From contig NZ_JMTZ01000079.1 of assembly GCF_000731095.1 (NCBI RefSeq), positions 1 to 35,049 on the forward strand: a stretch of DNA of 35,049 bases, in the 5' to 3' direction. Positions 9,224 to 17,060 of the stretch are shown here, one piece after another. The DNA is from Lysobacter antibioticus. GTDB lineage: Bacteria > Pseudomonadota > Gammaproteobacteria > Xanthomonadales > Xanthomonadaceae. The position numbers and the translations under genes are program-made. Positions within the stretch are counted from its first letter, which is position 1. Each line of letters starts with the position of its first letter. The notes under the pieces were generated by a model. The model was not told where the DNA came from. It made no database searches and saw only the letters and a program-made list of their open reading frames with translations.

Positions 9224-9457
9224 GTAGTACTCCCTGGCCTGCGCTGGTCCGTGGTCCCCGGCTCGTCGACGAGCCCCACTGTTAATGATCGCGCGGCATG
9301 ACAGGGACGGGCGCGCGATGGCGCAGCGTGGCAGCTGTGTTCATAAAAAACACAAACCAGGATCACAGAAAAAGCGAGTTTTCCTGGGGTTTATGCGGGC
9401 AATGGCGAGCGTTGAGAAACGTGCCGCATATCAAACGCAATGCGATTGCAGAACCGG
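9224..9457 (-). promoter_or_regulatory. Regulatory spacer upstream of the ACT-V4R gene
   Basis: This 234-bp spacer has an AT-rich island (about 9336-9385) in otherwise GC-rich DNA. It contains an inverted repeat TGTGTT-N7-AACACA at 9336-9354 and a perfect 16-bp palindrome GGCTCGTCGACGAGCC at 9260-9275, 37 nt upstream of the ACT-V4R start. Both look like dyad protein-binding sites. The first is only loosely CRP-like (its spacing is wrong). No clear -35/-10 pair was assigned. Confidence 0.4.
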
Positions 9458-10447
9458 TCAAACTGGCTTAGAGGCGAACAGATCGGCGACCAGATCCAGA
9501 TCGACGTTGCCGCCGGAGACGACCAATCCGACGCGGCGGCCGGCGAAACGTTCGCGATGCGCCAGCACCACCGCCAGCGGCACCGCGCCGGAGGGTTCGA
9601 CCACCAGCTTCATGCGTTCCCATATCAGCCGCATCGCGGCGACGACCTGGGCGTCGTCGACCAGCAGGATGTCGCGCAGGTGTTCGCTCAGGATAGGAAA
9701 GGTGAGCGTGCCGAGTTCGGCGCGCAGGCCGTCGCAGATGGTGTCGGCCTTGCGGCCGGTGATGCGCTGGCCGGCGCGCAGCGAATCGTGGGCGTCGCGG
9801 GCGCCTTCGGGTTCGGCGCCGAACACTTCGATCGCCGGGTTCAGCCCGTGCGCGGCGATCGCCGTGCCCGAGAGCAGGCCGCCGCCGCTGACCGGCGCGA
9901 TCACCGCGTCCAGGTCCGGCGCGCTGCCGAGCAGTTCGAGAGTGGCGGTGCCCTGGCCGGCGATCACCCGCGGGTCGTTGAACGGATGCACCAGCACGCC
10001 GCCGGTCCGGGCCAGGACCTGGGCGGTCATGGCGTCGCGCGAGGCCTGGTCGGGCTCGCAAGCGACGATTTCGGCGCCGTAGGCGCGGATCGCGGCCAGT
10101 TTGATCTTGGGGGTGTTGTGCGGGGCGACCACGGTTGCGCGTCCGCCGCGCAGGCTCGCGGCCAACGCGATCGCTCCGCCGTGGTTGCCCGAACTCTGGG
10201 TGACGATGCCGCGCGCGACCTCGTCCTCGTCCAACGAGAACACCGCGTTGCAGGCGCCGCGGAACTTGAATGCGCCGGCGCGCTGCAGGTTTTCGCATTT
10301 GAAGTGCAGCTCGCAGCCGGCCAGGGCGTCGATCGCGCGCGAACGCAGCACCGGGGTGGTGTGCGCGTGCGGCGCGATGCGCGCGGCGGCGGCCAGGATG
10401 TCGGTGAACAGGGGGGCCAGGCTGGGCGGTGCGGAGAGATTGTTCAT
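9458..10447 (-). CDS. PLP-dependent threonine/serine dehydratase (or serine racemase-like)
   Basis: Fold-type II PLP enzyme of 329 residues, without a C-terminal ACT regulatory domain, so the catabolic rather than the biosynthetic (IlvA) form. The Schiff-base lysine is K61 in AFKFRGA. The SSGNHG motif binds the substrate carboxylate, and the glycine loop SGGGLLSG holds the cofactor phosphate. The C-terminal VVSGGNVD block is typical of the family. It may deaminate threonine or serine, or racemise serine; sequence alone cannot decide. The ATG at 10447 gives the family N-terminus; an alternative start 12 codons upstream adds no conserved sequence. It is probably transcribed alone. Confidence 0.9.
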   Translation of the reverse strand: MNNLSAPPSLAPLFTDILAAAARIAPHAHTTPVLRSRAIDALAGCELHFKCENLQRAGAFKFRGACNAVFSLDEDEVARGIVTQSSGNHGGAIALAASLRGGRATVVAPHNTPKIKLAAIRAYGAEIVACEPDQASRDAMTAQVLARTGGVLVHPFNDPRVIAGQGTATLELLGSAPDLDAVIAPVSGGGLLSGTAIAAHGLNPAIEVFGAEPEGARDAHDSLRAGQRITGRKADTICDGLRAELGTLTFPILSEHLRDILLVDDAQVVAAMRLIWERMKLVVEPSGAVPLAVVLAHRERFAGRRVGLVVSGGNVDLDLVADLFASKPV

Positions 10448-10531
10448 GCCCCAAGCGTAGCCCAGGCCCGGCCGGCCTGACATGCGCCGGATGGCGGATT
10501 CGCGCCATGCGGGGCCGGCGACAGGATGAGT

Positions 10532-10577
10532 TCAGTCGTACCGCAATGCTGCGTTCAGTCGTGGCGCAGCGCCGCGA
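10532..10577 (-). repeat. Imperfect duplication of the permease gene end
   Basis: On the minus strand the last codons and stop of the permease gene (Ala-Leu-Arg-His-Asp-stop) are followed at once by a second similar stretch. Translated, this would read Ala-Leu-Arg-Tyr-Asp-stop. About 16 of 20 bases match. The second copy is outside any gene. Confidence 0.6.
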
Positions 10578-11805
10578 TCGGATCCAGGCGCGCCGCCTGC
10601 CGCGCCGGATACACGCCGAAGGCCAGGCCCACCGCGGCGCAGAACAGTGCCGACCCCAGCACCGGGATCGGCGCCCAGGCGACCTGCCAACCGGCGAAGG
10701 CGGCGATCAGATAGGCCAGGGCGACGCCGAACAACAGGCCCAGCACCGCGCCGGCGACGCAGATCACCAGGGCCTCGCGCAGGAACTGCGCGATCACGTC
10801 GCGCCGGCGCGCGCCGAGCGCGCGCAGCAGGCCGATCTCGCGGCGCCGTTCGAGCACGTTGGCGAGCATGATGTTCATGATGCCGATGCCGCCGACCAGC
10901 AGGCTGACGCCGGCGATCGCGCCCATCACCACGCGGAAGATGCGCTGGGTCTTCTGGTGCTGCTGGAACAGTTGTTGCGGCACCACCAGGCGGAAGTCGG
11001 CCATGCCGGCGTGGCGTTGGCCGAGCACGGTCGACAGCACCCGCGCGCCGGCGGCGAGTTGGGCGGGGTCGCGCAGGCGCAGCAGGAAACGGTCGATCTC
11101 GTCCTCCTGCGGCTGGAAACGGAAGCGGGCGCGCGCGCTGGCCAAGGGCAGATAGACGCGATTGCTTTCCAGGCCGAGCTGCACGCCTTCGAACTGATCC
11201 TTGCTGAGGTCGCGGTCGGCCAGCACGCCGATCACTTCCAGCCAGACATGGTTGACCTTCAGGTATTGGCCGATCGGGTCGACGCCGGGGAACAGATCGG
11301 CCGCGGCCTGGTGGCCGAGCACGGCGACCGCGGCGAGGGCGCGGTCGTCGTCTTCGCTCAGCGTGCGGCCCTTGGCGATGCGCAGCGAGGACAGGGCGAA
11401 ATAGTCCGGGCTCACGCCGCTGGCCTGGGCATCGCTGTGGCCGCTGTCGCTGAACACCGAATGGGTGCGGATCGGTTTCTCGGCGGCGTAGCGTTCCGCG
11501 CCGGGCACCACCGCGAGCGCGGCGTCGGCATCGGCCAGGCTCAGGCCGAGGCTGCGCGCGCGGGTTTCGCGCAGGCTGTTTTCGTCCTGCGGCTTGGCTT
11601 CGGCGATCAGGTTGTTGAGGCCCAGGCTTTCGACCAGGCGCAGCGCTTCGCGCCGGCTGCCTTCGCCGACCGCCTGCATCGCGACGATCGCGCCGACCCC
11701 GAAGATCAGGCCGAGCAAGGTCAGCAAGGTGCGCAGGCGGCGACGCCACAGTTCTTCGATCGCCTCGCGCCAGATCGACGGCAGCAGGCCGGCGAAACGG
11801 TTCAA
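10555..11805 (-). CDS. ABC transporter permease, MacB/FtsX type
   Basis: Inner-membrane permease of about 416 residues. One transmembrane helix near the N-terminus (TLLTLLGLIFGVGAIVAMQ) is followed by a large periplasmic MacB_PCD-like domain. Three C-terminal helices contain the FtsX motif ERRREIGLLRALGARRRDVI, and the protein ends in LDPIAALRHD. No ATG or GTG exists at the expected start. I chose TTG at 11805, which overlaps the preceding adaptor stop as TTGA; this start is less certain than the gene. It is the last of five genes and would pair with the ATPase to drive export by the mechanotransmission mechanism of MacB. The cargo is unknown. Confidence 0.9.
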   Translation of the reverse strand: MNRFAGLLPSIWREAIEELWRRRLRTLLTLLGLIFGVGAIVAMQAVGEGSRREALRLVESLGLNNLIAEAKPQDENSLRETRARSLGLSLADADAALAVVPGAERYAAEKPIRTHSVFSDSGHSDAQASGVSPDYFALSSLRIAKGRTLSEDDDRALAAVAVLGHQAAADLFPGVDPIGQYLKVNHVWLEVIGVLADRDLSKDQFEGVQLGLESNRVYLPLASARARFRFQPQEDEIDRFLLRLRDPAQLAAGARVLSTVLGQRHAGMADFRLVVPQQLFQQHQKTQRIFRVVMGAIAGVSLLVGGIGIMNIMLANVLERRREIGLLRALGARRRDVIAQFLREALVICVAGAVLGLLFGVALAYLIAAFAGWQVAWAPIPVLGSALFCAAVGLAFGVYPARQAARLDPIAALRHD

Positions 11806-13142
11806 GGACGCACCGCCTGGGTGGCGGATGCCGGCGCCGCCGTGGTCTTGCCGCCATCGGCCGACGCGGCCTGGCCCGGATCGTCGGTTTCGGCCGACGA
11901 CTCGACGGCCTTCGCCGCGGCCTCGATGGCGCCGGCCTCGGCCAGCAGCACCTCGTCGCCGTCGCGCAGGCCCGACAGCACCTGCGAACGAGCCGGCCCG
12001 CGTACGCCCAGCCGGATCGGGCGGCGCAGGAAATCGCCGCCTTCGCGGACGCGCACGTAGTCCTTGCCGGCGTCGCTGTCGATGGCGACGTTGGCGACGC
12101 TGAGCGCCTTGGGCGAATCGAACAGGATCACCCGGGCCTCGAGCCGCTGCCCCGGCACCAGCCGGTAACGCGCGATCGCCTCGGCCGGGATCGGCGCCTT
12201 CATGGTCAGGTACTTCACCGGGCTTTCCTGGCTGCGCACCTTGGCGGCGCTGGCGACCCACGACAGCCGGCTGACGATGCGCTGCTCGGGGCGTCCGACC
12301 GGGAACATCTCGACCGCGTTGCCGACCTGCAGGCCCTGCGCCTCGATCTGCGGCAGGCTCAATTCGAGTTCCATCGCCGAGGCGTCGGGCAGGCTGCCGT
12401 AGTCGAAGCCGGCGCGCAGGGTCGCGCCGACATTGGGTTTGTCGCCGGACCAGTTGCTCGACAGCATCAGCACGCCGTCGTTGGGCGCGCGCAGCTCCAG
12501 CGCGTCCAGATCCGACTGGCGCGCCTTGGCGGTGAGGTCGAAGGTCGCGCGCTGCGCATCCAGCACCGCCAGTTCGGCGCCGCCGCGCACGCCGGCCTGG
12601 CCGCGCTGCCATTCCAGGGTGTCGCGCTTGGCGGTGAGGTAGCTCGCGTCCTGCACCGCATCGAGCACTTCGTTGCGCGCCATGGTGCTGAGGTCGGCGC
12701 TGGCGTAGCGCTCGGCGATGCCGAGCTCCACCGCGACCTGCGCCAGGTCGACCGCGACCTTGCTCTGCGCGGTCGCCAGTTCGCCCTGCTTGGCGGCGCG
12801 CGCCAGCAAGTTGCGCTGCAGATCGATCAGGGTCTGGCTGAGTTCCTGTTGGCCTTGCGCGGCCGAGAAGCGCGCGATCAGGTCGCCTTTCCTGACCGCG
12901 CTGCCTTCCGGCAGCATCCATTCGAGCTGGCGCGAGGCCCAATTGCGGCCGGGCACGTTGAGTGGCGTGGCCTTGGCCGACTTGAGTTCGCCTTCGCCGC
13001 GCACGCTCAGGCGCAGCGGTGCGGCGGCGACGGTCTCGACGATGGCCGGCGCGGTGTCGGACGCGCAGGCCGAGAGTAAGGCCAGGGCGACGAGGAGTGC
13101 GACGCAGCGCGACGCCGCGCGAGGTGCGGGGCGACGCGTCAT
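11802..13142 (-). CDS. HlyD/MacA-like adaptor, lipoprotein (third of three)
   Basis: Periplasmic adaptor of 446 residues with a lipoprotein signal peptide; lipobox LSAC puts the lipidated cysteine at C26. Residues +2/+3 are Ala-Ser, not Asp, so by the E. coli Lol rule it would go to the outer membrane, which is unusual for an adaptor. A barrel-sandwich/lipoyl half, a coiled-coil hairpin of about 80-190 and a beta-barrel half are visible. The motif SSNWSGDK at about 228-235 is shared in related form with the other two adaptors. It has a Ser/Ala-rich C-terminal tail. The ATG overlaps the upstream adaptor stop as ATGA, and the gene overlaps the permease by 4 bp. Confidence 0.88.
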   Translation of the reverse strand: MTRRPAPRAASRCVALLVALALLSACASDTAPAIVETVAAAPLRLSVRGEGELKSAKATPLNVPGRNWASRQLEWMLPEGSAVRKGDLIARFSAAQGQQELSQTLIDLQRNLLARAAKQGELATAQSKVAVDLAQVAVELGIAERYASADLSTMARNEVLDAVQDASYLTAKRDTLEWQRGQAGVRGGAELAVLDAQRATFDLTAKARQSDLDALELRAPNDGVLMLSSNWSGDKPNVGATLRAGFDYGSLPDASAMELELSLPQIEAQGLQVGNAVEMFPVGRPEQRIVSRLSWVASAAKVRSQESPVKYLTMKAPIPAEAIARYRLVPGQRLEARVILFDSPKALSVANVAIDSDAGKDYVRVREGGDFLRRPIRLGVRGPARSQVLSGLRDGDEVLLAEAGAIEAAAKAVESSAETDDPGQAASADGGKTTAAPASATQAVRP

Positions 13143-14122
13143 CGGGCCGGGCTCCGCGGCGCTGCGGGCGCGGCCGGATTGGCCGAAGGAATCTCCACCC
13201 GCACCGCCTGGCCCGGACGCAAGGGCGCGCGCGGGTCGTCGAGGCGTACGTCCAGGTCCAGCACCGGCACCGGCTGCACCTGCGACTTGCTGCGGATCGC
13301 ATTGCCGATCGAGGCGATGCGCCCGCGCAGCACGCTGCCGGCGCCGCCTTCGACGACGATCCGTACCGGCACGCCGACCGCGACCCGGCGCAGGTCGCGC
13401 TCGGGCAACTCGGCGCGCACCGCCAGGGTGGCCATGTCGGGAATCTCGGCGACGGTCTGGCCGACCCAGACCTGCGAGCCGACGTCGTACTTTTCGCCTT
13501 CCCAGTTGCTCTTGTGCATCATCAGGCCGTCGCGCGGCGCGGTCACTTCCAGTGCCGTCAGCGAGCGTTGCAGGCGTTCGACGTCGGCCTGCAACTGCGC
13601 GCGTTCGGCGGCGAGCAGGCGCCGCTCTTGGCGGCGTTGTTCGGCCGACAAGTTCTCGCGGCGCTGGGCCAGGGCCATCTTGCGTTCCATCTGGGTGCGG
13701 GCGACCAGCAGCTTGCGGTACTCGATGCCGGCGATCAGCTCGGCCGGCTGCTGGGTCTTGCGCTGCGCCTTGTCGAGCGCGGCGCGCGCCTCGGCGGTGG
13801 CCAGGCGTTCGCTGCGCTCGCGTTCGGCCAGCTCCAGGTCGAGCTTGTCGAGCTCGCTTTGTTTCTCCTTGAGCTGGCTGCGCTTCTCGCCCAGTTGCTT
13901 GACCACGTCGTTGCTGTCGAAGGAGATCACCGACTGGCCTTGCTTGACCGGCGCGCCGTCGCTGGCGAGTTGGGTGATGTTGAACTGCCACATGCGCTCG
14001 ACGTTCGGCGGCATCAGCGCCGAGCTGCGGCGGGCATAGACCTCGCCGTCGACACGCAGGGTCGCCGCGCTCGCCGGCAGTGCCGCGGCGGACAACAGCA
14101 CGATGAGCATGCTCCGCTTCAT
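13139..14122 (-). CDS. HlyD/MacA-like periplasmic adaptor (second of three)
   Basis: Adaptor of 327 residues with a cleavable signal peptide (cut after about residue 19, ASA-ATL). A long coiled coil rich in Lys, Glu, Gln and Arg runs from about 75 to 190. It is flanked by the two lipoyl halves, the second carrying APRDGLMMHKSNWEGEK near 195-211, then the beta-barrel and a Pro/Ala-rich tail. It has no lipobox and no lasting membrane anchor, so it would be soluble in the periplasm. Its start and stop overlap the neighbouring adaptor genes by 4 bp each (ATGA), indicating tight coupling. Confidence 0.88.
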   Translation of the reverse strand: MKRSMLIVLLSAAALPASAATLRVDGEVYARRSSALMPPNVERMWQFNITQLASDGAPVKQGQSVISFDSNDVVKQLGEKRSQLKEKQSELDKLDLELAERERSERLATAEARAALDKAQRKTQQPAELIAGIEYRKLLVARTQMERKMALAQRRENLSAEQRRQERRLLAAERAQLQADVERLQRSLTALEVTAPRDGLMMHKSNWEGEKYDVGSQVWVGQTVAEIPDMATLAVRAELPERDLRRVAVGVPVRIVVEGGAGSVLRGRIASIGNAIRSKSQVQPVPVLDLDVRLDDPRAPLRPGQAVRVEIPSANPAAPAAPRSPAR

Positions 14123-15138
14123 CGCGCCGTTCCGCTAGCGGCGGCCTTCGCCGCGGCCGTGGACACGCGCACGCTCATGCCCGGCAGCAGCTTCAGCGCA
14201 TGTCCGCGCGGCAGTTCGATGTCGAGGCTGAAATAGCGCCCTTCGCCCCATTCGGGTTTGCGGTCGGGAGCGCCGGCGATGGCCTTGATGCGGCCTTGCA
14301 CGCGTTGCCGCGGCAGTGCGTCGAACGCGAGCTGCACGGCCTGGCCGACGCTCAGGCCGCGCCGGTCCGGTTCCAGCGCCCAGGCGCGGATCTCCATGCC
14401 GCCGCCGCGACCGACCACTTCGCCGGCCTTGCTGCCGGGCATGGCCGAGCTGCCTTCGTCGATGCGGCCGCCGATCCAGTTGTTGTTGAAACCGTGCAGG
14501 ACGATGCCGTCGCGTTCGGCGCGCACTTCCGACTGACGCAGCAGCGCCGCGTAGTACTCGCGCTGCACGATCAGCTTGTCGACTTCCAGCTTGGCGTCCT
14601 GGCGGCGGCGCGCGACGGCGGCGCGCGCGGCGGCGAACTGCTCGCGCTTGAGAGTGAGCTCGCGCGTGGTCTTGTCGAGTTCGCCCTGATGGCGGTCGTA
14701 GTCGAGCTGCGAGATCAGCCCGCGCGGAATCGCCGCCTCGATCTTGGCCGTGGCCAACGCGGCCTCGGCATCGGCGAGCGCGACTTCGGCGTCGACCGCC
14801 TTGACCTCGAGTTCCGCCAGTTCCTTGGCGGCCTTGGCGCGGGCTTGTTCGATCTTGGCGTCGAGGTCGGGAATCTGGGTGCCGGCCTGGCCCGGATCGA
14901 TGCGCAGTACCACATCGCCGGCCTTGACCGCCTGGCCTTCGGCGACGAAGTACCGGATCGCCACCGGCGCGGTATTGGATTGCGGGGTGTAGATAGGCTG
15001 CGCGCCGACCGAGCGCACTTCGCCGGTCAGCACTATCGCGGTCGCCGGCAGCGCCATCAGCGATACGGCCAACCCGGCCAGGATCAGCGGCCAGCGTGGG
15101 CGGCGCAGGGCAGGGCGCATCTCAGGCGGCCGAGTCAT
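14119..15138 (-). CDS. HlyD/MacA-like adaptor, N-terminally anchored (first of three)
   Basis: Adaptor of 339 residues. A basic N-terminus is followed by a hydrophobic helix (about 18-35) that may be an anchor or a cleaved signal. The first lipoyl half contains VAEGQAVKAGDVVLRIDPG, then an Ala/Lys/Glu-rich coiled coil at about 85-200. The second half has AERDGIVLHGFNNNWIGGR and ends in a beta-barrel with LLPGMSVRVS. The start at 15138 has AAGG 6 nt upstream and overlaps the ATPase gene by 17 nt. The ATG at 15120, directly after the ATPase stop, is an alternative. It shares the NWxG motif with the two downstream adaptors. Confidence 0.87.
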   Translation of the reverse strand: MTRPPEMRPALRRPRWPLILAGLAVSLMALPATAIVLTGEVRSVGAQPIYTPQSNTAPVAIRYFVAEGQAVKAGDVVLRIDPGQAGTQIPDLDAKIEQARAKAAKELAELEVKAVDAEVALADAEAALATAKIEAAIPRGLISQLDYDRHQGELDKTTRELTLKREQFAAARAAVARRRQDAKLEVDKLIVQREYYAALLRQSEVRAERDGIVLHGFNNNWIGGRIDEGSSAMPGSKAGEVVGRGGGMEIRAWALEPDRRGLSVGQAVQLAFDALPRQRVQGRIKAIAGAPDRKPEWGEGRYFSLDIELPRGHALKLLPGMSVRVSTAAAKAAASGTAR

Positions 15139-15796
15139 GGTCGACCTTGCCGTCGTGCAGGCGCACCTCGCGCGGCGCGCGCGCGGCGAGGTCGCGGTCG
15201 TGGGTCACCAGCACCACGGTCTGGCCGCCGCCGTGCACTTCCTCGATCAGGTCGAGCACGTCGGCGGCGCTTTTCGAATCCAGGTTGCCGGTGGGTTCGT
15301 CGGCGAGCAGCAGGGCCGGGCGCAGCAGCAGTGCACGCGCGATCGCCGCGCGCTGCTGCTGGCCGCCGGACAGTTCGCTCGGCCGATGCTCGCTGCGTTC
15401 GCCCAGGCCGACGCGCGCGAGCAACTCGCGCGCGCGCTCGACGCTGCCGGGCGGCGGCTCGCGATTGAAGCGCAGCGGCAGCAACACGTTCTCCATCACG
15501 CTCAGGCGCGGCAGCAGGTGGAAGCTCTGGAACACGAAGCCGATGCGGCGGTTGCGGATGTCGCTGGCGGCCTCGTCGTCGAGCGCGGCGACGTCGCGGC
15601 CTTCGATCAGATAGCGCCCGCGCGTGGGTCGGTCGAGGCAGCCGAGGATGTTGAGCAGACTGGATTTGCCCGAGCCCGAGGCACCGGTGATGGCGACGAA
15701 TTCGCCCGCCGCGATTTTCAGATCCACGCCGGCCAAGGCATTGACCGCCTGTCCATTCATCTCGTAGCGACGATGGACCGCATCCAGTTCGATCAT
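15122..15796 (-). CDS. ABC transporter ATP-binding protein, MacB/LolD type
   Basis: Cytoplasmic ATPase of 224 residues with all key motifs: Walker A GASGSGKS (38-45), Q-loop VFQSF (about 88-92), signature LSGGQ (142-146), Walker B LLLADE (162-167) and switch histidine H199 in LVTHDRD. Its size and the DEPTGNLDSKSAADVLDLI block place it in the MacB/LolD/FtsE group, which works with FtsX-type permeases. It is the first gene of the five-gene export operon. The ATG at 15796 has no clear Shine-Dalgarno sequence. Confidence 0.94.
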   Translation of the reverse strand: MIELDAVHRRYEMNGQAVNALAGVDLKIAAGEFVAITGASGSGKSSLLNILGCLDRPTRGRYLIEGRDVAALDDEAASDIRNRRIGFVFQSFHLLPRLSVMENVLLPLRFNREPPPGSVERARELLARVGLGERSEHRPSELSGGQQQRAAIARALLLRPALLLADEPTGNLDSKSAADVLDLIEEVHGGGQTVVLVTHDRDLAARAPREVRLHDGKVDHDSAA

Positions 15797-16322
15797 CGGG
15801 ACAGGCCAGGCCAGAAGGGGAAGGCGATGCAGCGGCGACCGCGCGAGCGTGTGCCCGCGCTACGGAGAACGACCCGGCACTCGCCGGCAACGTTCCCCGA
15901 CGCGGCCTTCGGGCCGATCGGATGAGGCATGCAGCGTGCGCGGCGAAGACCGATCCCGGCCGTAACCATCGCGATCAATCTACCTTAACCCGGGGGCGCC
16001 GCGACAATGTGTCTTGTGCAGCATTGCACCCGGATGCAGTGCAGCATGTTTTTCTGTGAACCCGTGCAGTAAACGCCGCCCGCGCGAAGACTAGCTTAGG
16101 CGCATCGCCACCGCCGGACGCAGGGCGTGGGCGTTGCGCGCTAACGACACGATCGTCATCCAGGCCTCGTCGTCGCGCGTCGGCATCACCCGATTCGGAC
16201 CTGGAGTTCCCTGATGGGGGCCACCAGGATAAGGTCGAAGCCGATATCCACCCGGTCGCTGCGTTCGCGATCGGTTCCGCTCACGGCGCGATCTTCTTCG
16301 ACGCCCACCACAGGGAATCCAC
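15797..16322. other. Gene-poor intergenic region with GTGCAG repeats
   Basis: There is no convincing gene in this 526-bp spacer between the minus-strand ABC operon and the plus-strand mini-lipoprotein. A weak -10-like TAGATT on the minus strand at 15977-15982 may serve the ABC operon. Three direct GTGCAG copies start at 16016, 16039 and 16064 (spacing 23 and 25 bp). The first two are each followed by CAT. They look like iterated binding sites. A 61-codon minus-strand frame ending at the ATPase start lacks support and was not called. Confidence 0.45.
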
Positions 16323-16445
16323 ATGCTCCGCAAACTAACGGTATGTCTGCTCGTCGTCCTGTTGGTGGGTTGCCTGCCCCCGCGCCTCGATCCGACCATG
16401 GTCTCGGCGCCGCAAAGCGATTCCTCGGTCGACAGCAAGGGCTGA
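16323..16445 (+). CDS. 40-residue mini-lipoprotein
   Basis: A very short gene with strong signals. The ribosome site AGGGA (16312-16316) lies 6 nt before the ATG. The peptide starts MLRKLTVCLLVVLLVGC, a complete lipoprotein signal with lipobox LVGC and lipidated C17, leaving only about 24 mature residues (LPPRLDPTM...DSKG). The next gene begins MIRKLIVPLIAAGLLAGC, so the signal peptides look related, as if one arose by duplication or is a truncated paralogue. After cleavage it would be a membrane-tethered peptide, possibly an entericidin-like or toxin/antidote peptide; function unknown. It lies 84 nt upstream of the next lipoprotein gene. Confidence 0.65.
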   Translation: MLRKLTVCLLVVLLVGCLPPRLDPTMVSAPQSDSSVDSKG

Positions 16446-16504
16446 ACCGTACAGCAGCGGGCGGGCCGAATTAAGCCCGAGTTCAACGCATCGGGCCGAA
16501 GCTG

Positions 16505-16526
16505 AGACCCTAAAACCAGGGGGTCT
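16505..16526 (+). promoter_or_regulatory. Hairpin masking the ribosome site of the Tyr/Gly lipoprotein gene
   Basis: AGACCC (16505-16510) can pair with GGGTCT (16521-16526). The second arm contains three Gs of the Shine-Dalgarno run AGGGGG (16518-16523), 6 nt before the ATG at 16530. Such pairing could lower or condition translation. The stem is only 6 bp, so the effect is uncertain. Confidence 0.35.
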
Positions 16527-16529
16527 GAC

Positions 16530-17060
16530 ATGATCCGCAAGCTCATCGTTCCGCTCATCGCCGCCGGCCTGCTGGCCGGTTGCGTGTCCGACTACGCCTA
16601 TCGTGGCGGCGGGGGCGCCGGCTCGTATTACTACGGCCGCCCCAGCGTCGACTACGGCTACTACGGCCAGAACTACGGGTATGGCTATTACCCGTACGGC
16701 GATGCCTATCGCTATCGCAACTACGGTTACCCCGGCTACTACGGCGGCGGTTACGGCTATGGCTACCCGGGTTACTACCCGCAGCCCTACCCGCGCTATT
16801 ACTACCCGAACCACCGCCCGCACCGTCCGCCGGGCCACCGCCCGCCCCAGACCAACCAGCCCTCGCGCGGCATTCCGTGGCGCGATGCGCATCCGGTCGG
16901 CGGCGGCGCCTGGGCGCCGAACAACCCCGGTGCGGTCTCGCAGCCGCGCAGCATGCCGCAGCCCCGGGCCATGCAGCAGCAGCCGATGCAGCCGCGCATG
17001 CAGTCCGCCCCCTCGACCCGCCGCGACGGCGGCCGGGCCTGGAAGGACGTCGAACGCTGA
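16530..17060 (+). CDS. Tyr/Gly-rich low-complexity lipoprotein
   Basis: A 176-residue envelope protein. The lipoprotein signal has lipobox LAGC (C18). Residues 20-95 are dominated by Tyr and Gly in YGYYG, YGYGYY and PGYYGGGY units. A His/Pro/Arg-rich hinge follows (about 95-115). The tail is rich in Gln, Pro, Met and Arg, including a segment in which GIPWRDAHPVGGG is the only ordered-looking part. Similar YG-rich proteins are found in bacterial envelopes, but no function is established; adhesion or metal/RNA-like condensate behaviour would be speculation. The start is backed by AGGGGG at 6 nt spacing. No close partner gene follows. Confidence 0.85.
   Translation: MIRKLIVPLIAAGLLAGCVSDYAYRGGGGAGSYYYGRPSVDYGYYGQNYGYGYYPYGDAYRYRNYGYPGYYGGGYGYGYPGYYPQPYPRYYYPNHRPHRPPGHRPPQTNQPSRGIPWRDAHPVGGGAWAPNNPGAVSQPRSMPQPRAMQQQPMQPRMQSAPSTRRDGGRAWKDVER

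Noticed and set aside
9336-9354. TGTGTT-N7-AACACA as a CRP site
   Set aside because: The half-site spacing and sequence differ from TGTGA-N6-TCACA, so it was kept only as an unassigned dyad.
15793-15978. A 61-codon minus-strand frame ending at the ABC ATPase start with ATGA overlap
   Set aside because: The overlap is suggestive of coupling, but there is no ribosome site and the sequence looks random (Arg/Pro/Gly). It could be a leader peptide but is not supported.
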